Assembly (NCBI RefSeq): GCF_000004825.1
Contig: NW_008805064.1
Span: forward strand, 2,418,001 to 2,482,000
Length of the DNA stretch: 64,000 bases
Source: Heterostelium album PN500
Lineage: Eukaryota > Evosea > Eumycetozoa > Acytosteliales > Acytosteliaceae
Direction of reading: 5' to 3'
Made by a program: the position numbers and the translations under genes. Shown here piece by piece: positions 23,372 to 34,072 of this stretch. The notes below the pieces were generated by a model. It searched no databases. It was given only the letters and a program-made list of their open reading frames with translations, and was not told the origin of the DNA. How positions within the stretch are numbered: position 1 is the stretch's first letter; each line of letters opens with the position of its first letter.

Positions 23372-24410
23372 TTAATCAGAAATCTTTGAAGCATTTGGAT
23401 CGGTCTCTCCAGATGCCAATTTCTTGTCGAGATTCTCTTTGGTCTTTGCCTCAAACTGTCTAACATCTTCCATTGTCCAACCGAACCACTCGTCCATCCA
23501 ACAATATACTTGACGATGGAACTTCATAAAGAGATCACGCTCAATCTTCATCATAAAGTTCTCTACCTTGCCCTGGAATCCGAACCATCTAAACTCTACA
23601 GTCACTAATTTATAACAACACATAATTGGTTCAGTTTCATTCTAGAAATTCGATATCGAATTGAAATGAATAAGTAAGTCAAGTTCATTGTTAACATTTC
23701 TTCTTGTTGATAATTAGCTATAATTACTACTTACTCTCCAAGAACCATGCTTTAATGGACCACGATTTGCTTTTTCAGATCTAACCAAAGTTGGGTCTTC
23801 CTCTGGCTTGTACTCTTTTTTGTCTACTGGATTGGTGATATCAACAAACTCTACTTCTCTATTTTTTAAATCCTTTTCTGGGAGGTTGTGAATCTATATA
23901 TAGAATGATCATTATATTGGTTAATGAATGTTGGTTGGTGTGGGTGTAAGGTGATTAAAAATATCTACATTTTCTTGAGTTCCATTGTCTTGAGCATGAC
24001 GTGATTCAATGATAAAAGTGAATTTCTCACCCAAGAATGGTGATTTCAAAACGGTTTTGCAATATGGGTAAGCATTCCATGCCTTCTCTTCTAATTTCAA
24101 TGCACTCGATGGAATCAATGCTCTGATCCAACCTGGTAAACGACTATAAATTATTATTATTATTATTATTTGAATAATGGTTTGTAAGAATAAAGTTAAA
24201 TAAAAAAACATACGCTCCCAAATGGTAGATTTTCTCAGTGTATTGACCTTCATTTTGATCGTCCTTGTATGGCTCATTCTTTAGTACTTCTACACCTTCA
24301 CCACCTGAAGTCTCTTGTTGACTGGTCTTGGCAACCGAAAATAATTGACCAACACGATACTCCTCAACGGTCAATGGTAAAATTACACGAAATTCTCTTA
24401 CTAATACCAT
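23372..24410 (-). CDS. Phosphatidylinositol transfer protein, class I
   Basis: Four exons (24410-24214, 24143-23969, 23893-23735, 23641-23372) join in frame to 266 residues, the usual PITP length. Family hallmarks occur in order: [20 protein letters not shown] at the start, [42 protein letters not shown] (about residue 95), [41 protein letters not shown] and [21 protein letters not shown]. These match animal PITP alpha/beta closely. The protein moves PI and phosphatidylcholine between membranes and supplies PI to 4-kinases, so it is in the same pathway as the PI4-kinase about 6 kb away. D. discoideum has more than one such gene (pitA, pitB); I cannot tell which is the orthologue. It is convergent with the ubiquitin-like gene, 200 bases apart. 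Confidence 0.93.
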
Positions 24411-25264
24411 GATATTACTTAATAATTGTTATATGTGTAGATGAAAGAAACTTGGTGAAGAATTAATAAAAACTGTATATATATATTTATATAATAAATA
24501 AATAAAATAGATATTTAATGATGTAAAAAAAAAAAACAAACTACAAGCAAAATAATTAAAAAAAATAATTAAAAATAAATTTTTTGATTGATTGATTGTG
24601 AAGTGAACTGAACAAAAAAAAAATTTTCAAAAAAATTACAAAAAAATTCAAAAAAATAAATCAACAAATAGAAAATTGGAGATGCTGATTTCATGAATAA
24701 ATAATAGGGTGTAAAAAGAAATCGATTATAAATATCACTGAATGATTAAAATCGATTCCGAACCATTTGAATTTAGTCATTGTTTTAATTTTTTTTTTTT
24801 TAATTTTTTTATCAATTTTTTTTTTTTTAAATAGTAATCTCTTGTGGTATTGATTCGAGACTATTAATATAGAAATGAAATAAAAAGTTTTTAATGAATT
24901 TAATATATAAAATATAAACAATAACATTTCGCGTTTGTTAATATATCTTAATATTTCTTTAACTCTTTCTAAGAGTGTAGTAGTACTAATTGTAAATTCA
25001 TCTTGCATTCTATCGAAAAAAAAAAAACAACTGTTAGAATAATGACATCGAAGAGAACTCTGTGTATTTCAATGCCCAAAAAATTAAAACTTTATTTGAT
25101 TTATTAAACTTATAAAAAGAATATCTGTAAAAAAAAAATTGTCTTTTGATGATATGTAGAGTATATTTAAATAATGACTAAATTGTTTTTATTATAATTT
25201 TTTATTTTATGAAGGGTTTGATACTAGAATGTAATAATACTATTTCGCAATGACATACTTGTTT
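24411..25264. other. Intergenic region with short doubtful coding fragments
   Basis: The part next to the PITP start (24411-24680) is promoter-like, with many A/T runs. Between about 25030 and 25115 both strands have short frames of gene-like composition (minus strand ending in a TEFSSMSLF-like string, plus strand NDIEENSVYFNAQKIK-like). Neither can be tied to a start codon and good splice sites, so a remnant is possible. Confidence 0.3.
24691..25008 (-). CDS. Doubtful small ORF
   Basis: The ORF begins at an ATG at 25008 with 26 codons that look coding (MQDEFTISTTTLLERVKEIL then RYINKR), then becomes Phe/Ile/Lys-rich as expected of translated AT-rich spacer. A splice from about 24930 (weak GTTATT donor) to a TTAATAG acceptor near 24870 would give a 38-residue product ending ILESIPQEITI. 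A pyrimidine-rich acceptor-like tract sits just before the ATG, so this could also be an internal exon of an unrecognised gene. No family is recognised. Confidence 0.2.
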   Translation of the reverse strand: MQDEFTISTTTLLERVKEILRYINKREMLLFIFYILNSLKTFYFISILIVSNQYHKRLLFKKKKIDKKIKKKKIKTMTKFKWFGIDFNHSVIFIIDFFLHPIIYS

Positions 25265-26786
25265 TTAGTTTCCCAACAGATTTCCATTTTTAATATCCTC
25301 CACCATTTTCATTCTCTTTTCTGATGATTCTGATATTTGAGGCAAATACTTAATACATGCATCCAAAAGACCAATTTCACAGAGCATTGATTTTCCAGCA
25401 GCATAGATCTCCTTGATATCTCTTTCAACCTCTGGTTTCTTAGATTGAGATTCAAACATTTGGAAGTCAATCAAGAATTGTGATTGGACGTTATCAATGA
25501 AACCAATGATTGGAGTAACAGCGGTTGCGCCACTCTTTGAAGCCTTAATAAAACTTCTGGTCTCAGCCAAGAAATTAACTAAGACATCACCTCTTAGACC
25601 AGTTTGGTTTTCAACTTTTTCTTGATTCCTCCAACACTTTTTGAATTTTTTTATTGCACTCATTAATCTGTGAGAGAGCTTCACAAACTTGTTTGAATTT
25701 CTCACCTTCGAGATATTGTTTCAATTGTTCTCTCTTGAAGGTAATTCTGTTGGTGATGTCTGATTTATCCTTTTCAAAAGCTAATTGTTGTTTGTTTGCT
25801 CTCTCTCTTGAGTCTGAAATATGATTAAATGATTGCACCTTACTATTGATAACCTCTTGATGGAATGCTCTGTCAGCATCTCTATTTGGATTACGAACAT
25901 CTTTTACTACTGTGGTAGTGTGTGAACGTCTACGGAAAAACCAACCACCTCTTGAAGTGTGTGTCTCCGTTATTTTGATAGTCTCTGGAATACTGTTCAT
26001 TTTATCATTTGATACATTGATATCTGCTTGCAAAGATGATAGTTGAGAAACCATTGAGTTTACAAACTCTTGTTGTCTATTTACTACACCAGCCAATGAA
26101 ATGAGGTATTCATTCAAACTTTGGATCTCTCCAATGATGACGGATTTCTCAGTTTCAATGGTTTCAATTTTTCTTCTGAGTAGGTCAATTATCTCGTTCT
26201 CCTTGGCCACTTCGTTAACCCAGCTGGCTGCAACATCAGGACCAGCCAAATTCATAATGGTTTCAGCATTCTTGTCAAATGTTTCCAAAACGGCGATATC
26301 AAAAATCTTAAGTTTCTCTTTGATTTCATCCAATTTTGTAAAGGAATTCTTCATGTTGGAGGCAGCAATGGCAACACATTCACCCTTTCCCTTGTTTCGG
26401 TCGACAACCTCTGCTCCTTTTCTTAAGATGATCGAGATGGAACCCAATGAACTGATGAGAGCCTGGAACGAATTGAGAATTTGTATATTCTGAACCAATG
26501 CCTTTCTCATGGCTGGATTCAATTCATTTTGGAACAAAGGGTTATCCTTTACGTTGGGTGGTGTATATTTGAGGATATTGTAGACACCAATCTCAACCTC
26601 CTCCAAAAATACAAATACATTTGACATTTTCGTAATGTTCTCACGAATTAATGTCTTATGCATATCTTTTAAGACAATTCTATCTTGAGCACTTAATTGA
26701 ATTACCAAATCATTGTTATTATTATTGTTTTGGTCATTATTATTATTATTCAAATAATGTTCAAATGCTTGTGGGTCAAAATCCAT
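25265..26786 (-). CDS. Long helical/coiled-coil protein of unknown function, with an apparent one-base shift
   Basis: From the ATG at 26786 the frame runs 391 codons, then shifts by one base at a run of five A (plus-strand T, 25616-25620) and continues to a stop at 25265. Together this is about 506 residues. Both halves are clearly one protein: KIQKVLEESRK continues as VENQTGLRGDVLVNF. Nearly the whole chain is predicted helix, with a long coiled-coil hairpin (about residues 205-385) whose tip carries a basic, aromatic loop (GGWFFRRRSH). No signal peptide or obvious membrane span is seen. An Asn run lies near residue 20. I do not recognise the family. It is head-to-head with another long helical protein gene 470 bases away, so the two may be co-regulated. 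Confidence 0.7.
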
Positions 26787-27255
26787 TTAATTTTTTAAAA
26801 GTATAAAATTATAAAATAATATAAAGAGTTTATAAATATATATATAAAAAATAAATAAAAAATATGAATATAATTGATATTTTAATTTTTTGTTCTGTTT
26901 TTATGTCATCCTCGAGTCTCTGAATTTAAAATAAATCATAAAATTTAAAAAAATTAAATTTTTAATTTTATTAACCTAAAACATTGAAACCCACAATTCT
27001 TAGATCTAGATTTTTGATTTTTTTTTTTTTGTTTTTTTGTAGAATAGAAATTATAAATTTAATTTTTTCATGTAAAATCCTAAAAATTTAATTTTTTCTG
27101 TGTTTTTTTATGTAGTATTGATAATCAATAAACAGTAAATTGTGATCATTTTTAATTTTTTTATACCATATAAAACATATTTTTAATAGTACTCAATTAG
27201 TTAATACCGATTTTACCTATTTAATATATAAAATAGATATATTTTTTATCTAAAA
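26787..27255. promoter_or_regulatory. Divergent promoter region of the two helical-protein genes
   Basis: This 469-base AT-rich interval lies between two start codons on opposite strands. It shows T-tracts at 27010-27025 and TATA-like AT stretches on both sides. A shared bidirectional control region is plausible from the layout. Confidence 0.45.
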
Positions 27256-29223
27256 ATGTTTGAATTTGATTTTTTTTCAGATTCAATTAATCAAACTGTT
27301 GATGGCGCTCAAGATCAAGATGTCCATACTGGTCAATATGTGGAAGTTGATGAGAACCATTCTTTCAATCTTTGTCTGTCAATTCCAGATCATATTTTAA
27401 AGAGTCTAAGTGAAGAATCTGGAAATCAAATGTCCATTGTTACAAAATCATCGGATTTGCAATATCTAAGAAAGTTTATATTGGTAGAATATGACTCTGC
27501 ATACCTGTGTGGAAAGTTCAATATAAGCAATAGTACATTCATCAATTATATTGAAAATTCAGTTGAAGATATCTCTAAGATAATTAATCTTATATCAAAA
27601 GGAATGGCAATGGTGGATGGTCTTGTCAAGGAAATCATCTTCTCTAATCAATCAATTACTAAGTGCCACAGTAAAATTTCAACTGACTCAATAGCCAACA
27701 AACTGAATAAAATCATTGGTGATATCAATCGTACCAAGGAAGAAGCCACAAAATTTCAGAATATACTTTCAAATACTGCCGATGCCAATCTAAACTTTCT
27801 TATAAATAGAACTGGGTATGACCACTTTCCTCTCTACCAAACATTGAAGCTGGAAATGATAAATATCTCCAACCATAGATCATCTATTAAGAACGAGTTA
27901 TTTGAAGCAGGTACTCTTTTAATTAAATTCCTACAATTTGGTTTATATGTCTTGTCCAACATGGACAAAGACAGCTCAGTCTTTCAAAATGTCCAAGTTA
28001 AGTTCACCGACTTTAACAACATCCTTTTGAACATTGCAGAAAGTGCTAAAGCCGTCGACGATACTCTTCTAGAGAACTGGAAAGAGATTCAAGGAAGACT
28101 GCTAGAGAGCCGTATCGTCTTTGGTTTAGACAAGATTAAGAGTATCTTTTCGACAACTATTTCAAATCCTTTTGATGAAATAGCTCTAAATGAATACTTA
28201 AATTCTGAATTGGTAAACCCATTGAATGGAAAGTTTGCAAATATTCGAAATTCAATTTCATATATTGGCCAATCGCTAATTACCATTGCCAATTTAAAGA
28301 CACAACTATTAGATTTACCTGAAGGTGAGAGTCAAATGCGATTAGATGCAATCTTCCATGCATTCATTACATTGGAAAAGTTGATCATTATTGAACAGTC
28401 TAAAACCAGCTATCTTAGTCCACTTATCAATCTCATGCAGAAAGCCGAAGACTTTGTAAAGATGGATATCCAATCATTGAACGATGAAAATATCGAAGAA
28501 ACACTAATGGCATTACAAAATAGTGTGGAGGCACTAAATCTAATCTCAGTTTCATCTAGATTGATTACAGAAGAGAAGGCGAAACTGGACAAGTTAAAAC
28601 TTTCATATGGAGTGAAGAAGAGAGGTAGTATTTATAATACTATGGTCTCTCATAATCATTATGAACAATTAACTAAACATATTATTCAACCAAACAAGAT
28701 CATGGGAATGCTTAGAGTAAACTATGAGGGTACAACATCTTTTCAAACAGATATTCTTCCAAATTCTTCTTTTATGGAGGAAATAAGTTATTCTATTCAA
28801 TCAAGGGATGATGAATCCTTAAGATCATCAATTAGTAAGATGGAAAAGGAAAGAAAAGACAAAATAATGGAATTTCAATCAATAAATAAATCAACTACAC
28901 AACATACTCTAAAAAAAACAAACAATAGTCCGAAAGAAACATCAATAACCACTAATAGTAATATTAATAATTTCAATGTTCAACTTAAAAAGACTGGTAT
29001 ATTGTTAAAAGAAAGTAATAATAATTATTCAAAACCTAATAACAATAATAATATAAATAATTATAGCAACAATATTCGAAAGACTGTTGTCCCTCAAAGT
29101 AATACTAAAGTCAGTACTAAAATTATTATCAATAATAATAGTATTGATAGTAGTAGCATAGGTAAAAGTGTAAAGGAAAGAGCTGCTGCTTATTTATCAA
29201 CAATAAGTCTAAACAAAAAATAA
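27256..29223 (+). CDS. Long helical protein of unknown function with Asn-rich tail
   Basis: A single uninterrupted frame of 655 residues starts MFEFDFFSDS. Residues about 30-475 are mostly amphipathic helix with few Pro or Gly, like a multi-helical bundle or coiled coil (for example DISKIINLISKGMAMV and KLEMINISNHRSSIKNEL). A globular-looking stretch near residues 460-500 (KKRGSIYNTMVSHNHYEQL) is followed by a Ser/Asn/Thr/Lys-rich low-complexity tail. No signal peptide or membrane span is evident. I do not recognise the family. The divergent neighbour is also a long helical protein, but I see no clear residue-level match between them. The absence of introns in a gene this long is slightly unusual here but shared with its neighbour. 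Confidence 0.7.
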   Translation: MFEFDFFSDSINQTVDGAQDQDVHTGQYVEVDENHSFNLCLSIPDHILKSLSEESGNQMSIVTKSSDLQYLRKFILVEYDSAYLCGKFNISNSTFINYIENSVEDISKIINLISKGMAMVDGLVKEIIFSNQSITKCHSKISTDSIANKLNKIIGDINRTKEEATKFQNILSNTADANLNFLINRTGYDHFPLYQTLKLEMINISNHRSSIKNELFEAGTLLIKFLQFGLYVLSNMDKDSSVFQNVQVKFTDFNNILLNIAESAKAVDDTLLENWKEIQGRLLESRIVFGLDKIKSIFSTTISNPFDEIALNEYLNSELVNPLNGKFANIRNSISYIGQSLITIANLKTQLLDLPEGESQMRLDAIFHAFITLEKLIIIEQSKTSYLSPLINLMQKAEDFVKMDIQSLNDENIEETLMALQNSVEALNLISVSSRLITEEKAKLDKLKLSYGVKKRGSIYNTMVSHNHYEQLTKHIIQPNKIMGMLRVNYEGTTSFQTDILPNSSFMEEISYSIQSRDDESLRSSISKMEKERKDKIMEFQSINKSTTQHTLKKTNNSPKETSITTNSNINNFNVQLKKTGILLKESNNNYSKPNNNNNINNYSNNIRKTVVPQSNTKVSTKIIINNNSIDSSSIGKSVKERAAAYLSTISLNKK

Positions 29224-30891
29224 AAAAAATTCCTTTATAATATTTGTTACTTCAACCAAAGCGGATTCATGCAAATTTTTTTTTTTTGTTTTACTAACTT
29301 CATTGCTTTAATGATTTCATGTAATGCAATAAAATAAAAAAAACAATTGTAAAGTTCATAAACAAAAATAAGTTTGTAAAATATATATTCAGATCATTTT
29401 ACAAAGAACAATAAAATTTCTTTTTCATTCTAAGATATATAAATAGTTCAAAAATAACCAAATTTATTAAAAAAAAAGAATAAAATCAATTTATTGTGTG
29501 TGGTGACCAATAAGAAACTAGGTGTAATAATTCTTTAACTCTATGATTACAGTTATAGAATTGGGGTTAGGGAACTGTTACAATTCTTAATTTTTATTTT
29601 ACTATTAGTAAAATAATATCATAAATAAATTTGTATATTTAACTTCATTTTTTTAATTAGTTTCTTTGTCTTAGTCTCTTTTTATTAAATTATATTTAGT
29701 TGTACCTCATCTCTTACAGGAACAGGTTCTTCGAGGTTGTTTCTTTAATTAATTAAATTTTGGTGTGGGGTTTTAAATAAAAAATTGGAATAAAAATTTG
29801 ACTATTGGACACATATGTAGGTAATTAGGAGTTTCTAAGTAATGTTAGCACCGATATCCCTACATTTTATATAGTGCTCCATATAAAATCTTAGGAAAGG
29901 TTAGGAACAAATTTTTTTGATATCTTTTTCAAACTTGAAGCTAATCAAATTTTATTTTTTTAATAATGATATTCATTACTTTTAAAATTTTTTTATTTTT
30001 TCCTAACATACTTTAGAAACTTCCAAAAACAACTTCCATATAATTTATAAAGATAACCATTAACTTTGTAAATTAAAATGAAAGGTATCGAATGATTATA
30101 TAAAAAAAACAAACAATAAAGTATTTTCTTAAATAATAAAATTAAAAATTCAAGATAAATAAATATTAGAGAAGTATGATCTTTACAATTTGAAAACAAT
30201 TTTTATTTTATTCTTCATTTTATTTTTTTTGTTTTTTTTGTTTTTGATTATTTTATTTATTATTCTGAAATTGTTAAAGTTCCGTAACCCGATTGCAACT
30301 TCACCTTCGGTTCAAATAAATAAAAATAAGATAAAAAATTGATTATTTTTCAAAATTTTACTTTGCATTATCTTCTTTTGGTTTAAAAATAATAGAATGA
30401 TCAAGGTAATTTGTAACTAGCTCATTCAACTGTTGTAGATCGATAAAAAAATCTTCAAAATCTCAAAAAAAAAAAAAAAAAAAAAGTAATTAATTAATTA
30501 ATTTTAATCTTTCATACCAGCTAGTTTAAACAAACTTGCTCTTGGTTGGGAGCCGGTTTCGGTTTGTATTAACTTTAATTAATAAGGCAAAAAAATTAAA
30601 ATAGTGTTTTGATGATATTAAAACAAACAAAAAATCTAATGGTTTGTTTTTGGAGAGGGTGATGTGCACTTCAAAGAAAAATGGTCAATCTACAAGTATT
30701 TATTTTGAGTCTAATGTACCGTTAAGCAATAAACAAAGTGGAATTGATTACAAAAAATCGTTCACCCATTTCCAATTAATAATAACTAAAATACAAAGCA
30801 TGAGTTTAATTCGAAAAAACAAAAAGTTTTATCTATAAATACAGGCAACTTCAAACTTCATTATCATTACTTTACAAATATATAAAAACAA
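29224..30891. other. 1.7-kb intergenic region, no gene recognised
   Basis: AT-rich, with no convincing open frame; a 64-codon frame near 30644 starts at TTG and is not supported. A long hairpin candidate lies at 29835-29894 (listed separately). A GGTTCAAAT at about 30293 looks like a tRNA T-loop, but no cloverleaf can be built around it. The last 100 bases are the promoter of the secreted-protein gene. Confidence 0.45.
29835..29894. other. Inverted repeat / hairpin candidate
   Basis: ATTTTATAT (29864-29872) and ATATAAAAT (29881-29889) form a perfect 9-bp stem with an 8-base loop. An outer pair, CTAAG (29835-29839) with CTTAG (29890-29894), could extend it across a one-sided bulge. The A/T-rich stem means chance is a real possibility. 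Confidence 0.25.
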
Positions 30892-31953
30892 ATGTCTATA
30901 TTTTATAAAAAAATGTGCCATTTTCTTGGTAGCATTATGTTTATCAAGTATGGTTATATCCAAGTCTGAAGATTTTGTTGAATTACCACATGAAGTTGCT
31001 AATCATGGCCGAGATACCACTCATAACTCTGAATGTCCAATTGTTACATCCAACACACTCACATCTTATTCAAGAAAACCAGGAGCTAAGCGTGATATTG
31101 AAGCATCATGGAAGAAAGAACATTATACCACCGAGCCAATGGAACCTGTAAACTTCAATGGTACCTACGTTCAATCACCAGAAGAGGAAGGTGAAGACTT
31201 TGACATTTTTGCTGATGGAAAAGGTGCTACTGTCTGGGCTCCATGTATGTTTTCAGCAATTTAAATATTATTTTTTTGTGTATTAACAACTTTTATTAAG
31301 TATCACCACCTCCAGGAACATTGTATACTATTCGTGGCCTTGACGAAAGAAACTATTACTTGGGTAGAAATCAAAATACCAATATGCGTATCGTCAAGAA
31401 ATGCGGCAACTATTGGTACCAATCAAAGTTATACTTCAAGAGTTGGAGACAAGTAAAACAAGACAACAAGTGGAACCAAGATACAATCAAGTTGGCCGTT
31501 GCAACTGCTACTAGAACAGCCAATACAATCGATATCTCACGTCCAATCTCCCTCGAGACCAATAGAGAAGACTACCAATGTCCAAGTGATGCCAAGTGGA
31601 CCTACGGTAGTGCACCAAATGGAAGCGTATGGCTTGCAGATCTGATCATGTCGTTGATCGATATCGTCTCTGGTAATTTTGCAATGACAAGAAGAGGTCT
31701 CCAAATCTTGGATATGGATGTCAATGGTATAGCCAGAGGATGGAACACCGTTGCCTCTGATTGTGCAACCACTTATCCTCCTGAACAAACATTGATCCCA
31801 TCTCAATATGCATTGGAAGATAATGGTAACAAACGTTACATGTACAAGGTCAGAAACGGACGTGGTTACCTCATTGCTGAATGCAATGGTGATGCTTTGT
31901 GGTTCAGTAACAATGCCTATGATGATACCTATGTTGTATTCACTCCAATGTAA
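30892..31953 (+). CDS. Secreted protein of unknown function; signal peptide needs one A fewer
   Basis: Two exons (30892-31244, 31301-31953; donor GTATGT, acceptor TTAAG) give about 334 residues. The ATG at 30892 opens MSIFYKK, but the sequence that follows reads as a clean signal peptide (CAIFLVALCLSSMVIS) only in the next frame. The run of seven A at 30907-30913 would have to be six. The alternative is an undetected first exon. The mature protein has a charged N-terminal half (SEDFVELPHEVANHGRD) and a Trp/Tyr/Asn-rich globular half with several Cys (RGLDERNYYLGRNQ, GNYWYQSKLYFKSWRQ, CPSDAKWTYG, and a TYVVFTPM end). I do not recognise the domain. The lack of a C-terminal hydrophobic segment suggests free secretion. 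Confidence 0.7.
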
Positions 31954-32683
31954 TAACAAATACTATAATAAATCAAAAACACACAACATCTATAAAATAA
32001 AAATATTGTTTACCAATAGATAATAAAATATACAATTGGAATATTTGTAATTATATCGAAAATGTTATTAATTAAAATATATTTTAAAGGTTTTTATTTA
32101 TTAAACGTTACTTTTTCGATTTAAATAAAAAATTAATTTTTTTTAAATAACAATGACGTATTTAGTTGTTTTTAAAGTCTTGATTTTATTCGTTTTTGAT
32201 TACATAATTGTGAACCAATTTTAGTTTTTCTGTTGTCTTGTCCAAAAACCACAAGTTTATGGACTGATCACCAATATGAATTTGAATCTTCAAAAAAGAA
32301 CAAGATTGTGTTTTTTTCAAAGATTTTTTCTTTTTTTTTTTTTATCATTTTTTTTTAACAAAAAAAATAGGGGTTTGGTGTTTTTCATAGATTTTTGTCT
32401 TATTTTGGTGACCTATCTGGCGATAAAGTTATCTAACTACCCACATTTCTCAGAGTCATTTTTCACTGCTAAACAGGGTGAAGTACCACAAATTGCATCA
32501 ACTATTTTTTTTTGATTTATTTTTTGGATCGCTATTTATCCACATTCAGAATCAGTTTTGATACAATATTTTATTTCGATATCGACAAGTTAAAAATAAA
32601 AAAAATTTTACAAATAAATTCATATAAATACTATAAATATATAAATACATAAATAATATCAACTTATAAAAAAAAATTGTAAA
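31954..32683. other. Intergenic region upstream of flavohaemoglobin
   Basis: 730 bases of AT-rich DNA with T-tracts (32329-32358). A 79-codon frame at 32276 is Phe/Leu-rich, as expected from translated T tracts, and is not called. The last 70 bases are A-rich leader directly before the flavohaemoglobin ATG. Confidence 0.45.
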
Positions 32684-33898
32684 ATGGTAGAATTAGATGC
32701 TAAAACAATTGAAATTGTAAAATCTACAATCCCAGCATTGGCAGGCACTGGAAGCAAGTTGACCCAGCACTTCTATGCCAGAATGCTTGGAAACAACCCA
32801 GAGCTAAAGAATGTGTTCAATGAAGCCAACCAAAGAAGCAACGCCCAGAGTGAAGCCCTCTTTGGTGCGGTCTGCGCCTATGCCCAGAACATCGATAATC
32901 TCGCTCCTCTTTTGCCAGCCGTCGAAAAGATCGCCCAAAAGCACTGCTCCTTGAACATCAAGCCAGAGCAATACAGTATCGTCGGTGAGAATCTCTTGGC
33001 CACTATCGATGAGCTGTTAGCTCCACCAAAGGAAGTGATCGACGCCTGGGCTGCTGCCTACGGAGTTCTCGCCGATATCTTTATCCAACGTGAGAAGGAA
33101 ATCTACGATCAGAGCGCCTCTGTAGAGGGTGGTTGGCGTGGACTTCGTGAGTTCAAGATCACCGAGATCGTTCCACAGTCCAACGTTATCTCCAGTTTCA
33201 AATTGGAGCCAGTCGATGCCAAACCAGTTGCCAAGTACGAACCAGGTCAATACTTGAGTATCCACATCGAACATCCATCACTAAAGAACCAATGTATCCG
33301 TCAGTACTCACTAACCACCGAGCCAAACGGTCAATACTACAGAATTGCAGTCAAGAGAGAAGAGCTTGGAAGTGTTTCATCATTGTTGCACAATACCTTC
33401 AAGGTTGGAGATACCATCAATGTCTATCCACCACACGGTGACTTCTTCTTCAATTCCACCAAGGATCTCGACACCAATACTCCTGTTACTTTAATCTCTG
33501 GTGGTGTCGGTCAGACCCCAATGCTCTCGATGCTCCATGGCCTCAAAGAGAACGGACACCAAGGAAAGGTAACCTGGTTGCACTCTGCACGTGACGCACA
33601 ATCACTTGCCTTTGAAAAAGAAGTTGTCGAAACAGGAAGCACTCTTCCAGGATTCTCAAGCCATACTTTCTTGACCAAGCCATCGCCAAGCAGCGGTTGT
33701 CCATTTGCCACCAAAATTCACGAAGGAATTATGGATATTCAAAAGGTTTTGGCCAACCAGTTGAAAGACACAAACGTTCATTACTATTTCTGCGGACCAG
33801 TTCCATTCATGCAAGCAGTCGCAAAGCAACTCACTGAAAATGGTGTAGCAGTCTCCAATATCCATTATGAAGTATTTGGTCCACACCGTGTAATTTAA
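32684..33898 (+). CDS. Flavohaemoglobin (nitric oxide dioxygenase)
   Basis: One intronless frame of 404 residues, the standard length. The globin domain (1-140) has Tyr31 (position B10), Gln55 (E7) and the proximal His87 in AQKHCSLNIKPEQYSIVGE, all matching bacterial Hmp. The reductase follows, with the FAD motif RQYSLT (about residue 207) and NAD(P)H motifs GGVGQTP (about 272) and YYFCGPVPFM (about 365). The enzyme uses NAD(P)H and O2 to turn nitric oxide into nitrate and protects from nitrosative stress. The globin half resembles enterobacterial Hmp so closely that a bacterial origin is likely, as is generally held for the dictyostelid genes. D. discoideum has two (fhbA, fhbB); I cannot say which this matches. 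Codons ending in C are frequent, suggesting strong expression. Confidence 0.96.
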   Translation: MVELDAKTIEIVKSTIPALAGTGSKLTQHFYARMLGNNPELKNVFNEANQRSNAQSEALFGAVCAYAQNIDNLAPLLPAVEKIAQKHCSLNIKPEQYSIVGENLLATIDELLAPPKEVIDAWAAAYGVLADIFIQREKEIYDQSASVEGGWRGLREFKITEIVPQSNVISSFKLEPVDAKPVAKYEPGQYLSIHIEHPSLKNQCIRQYSLTTEPNGQYYRIAVKREELGSVSSLLHNTFKVGDTINVYPPHGDFFFNSTKDLDTNTPVTLISGGVGQTPMLSMLHGLKENGHQGKVTWLHSARDAQSLAFEKEVVETGSTLPGFSSHTFLTKPSPSSGCPFATKIHEGIMDIQKVLANQLKDTNVHYYFCGPVPFMQAVAKQLTENGVAVSNIHYEVFGPHRVI

Positions 33899-34072
33899 AA
33901 AAATATAATATAATATTACTATACTATCAAAATAAATAATAATGGATAATATTTATTTATTTATTCATTCATCCCTCTCCTTTTAAAAATAAAATAAAAA
34001 TAACAAAAAAATGTAATGTAACTTTTTCAAATTGTGTAATTTCTTTTTTATATACATAAAATTTTATTTGTT

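Noticed and set aside
30285-30302. GGTTCAAAT resembling a tRNA T-loop
   Set aside because: No acceptor stem, D-arm or anticodon arm can be built at the right distances.
30644-30838. 64-codon plus-strand frame
   Set aside because: It starts at TTG, has no splice context or signal and its composition is that of translated spacer.
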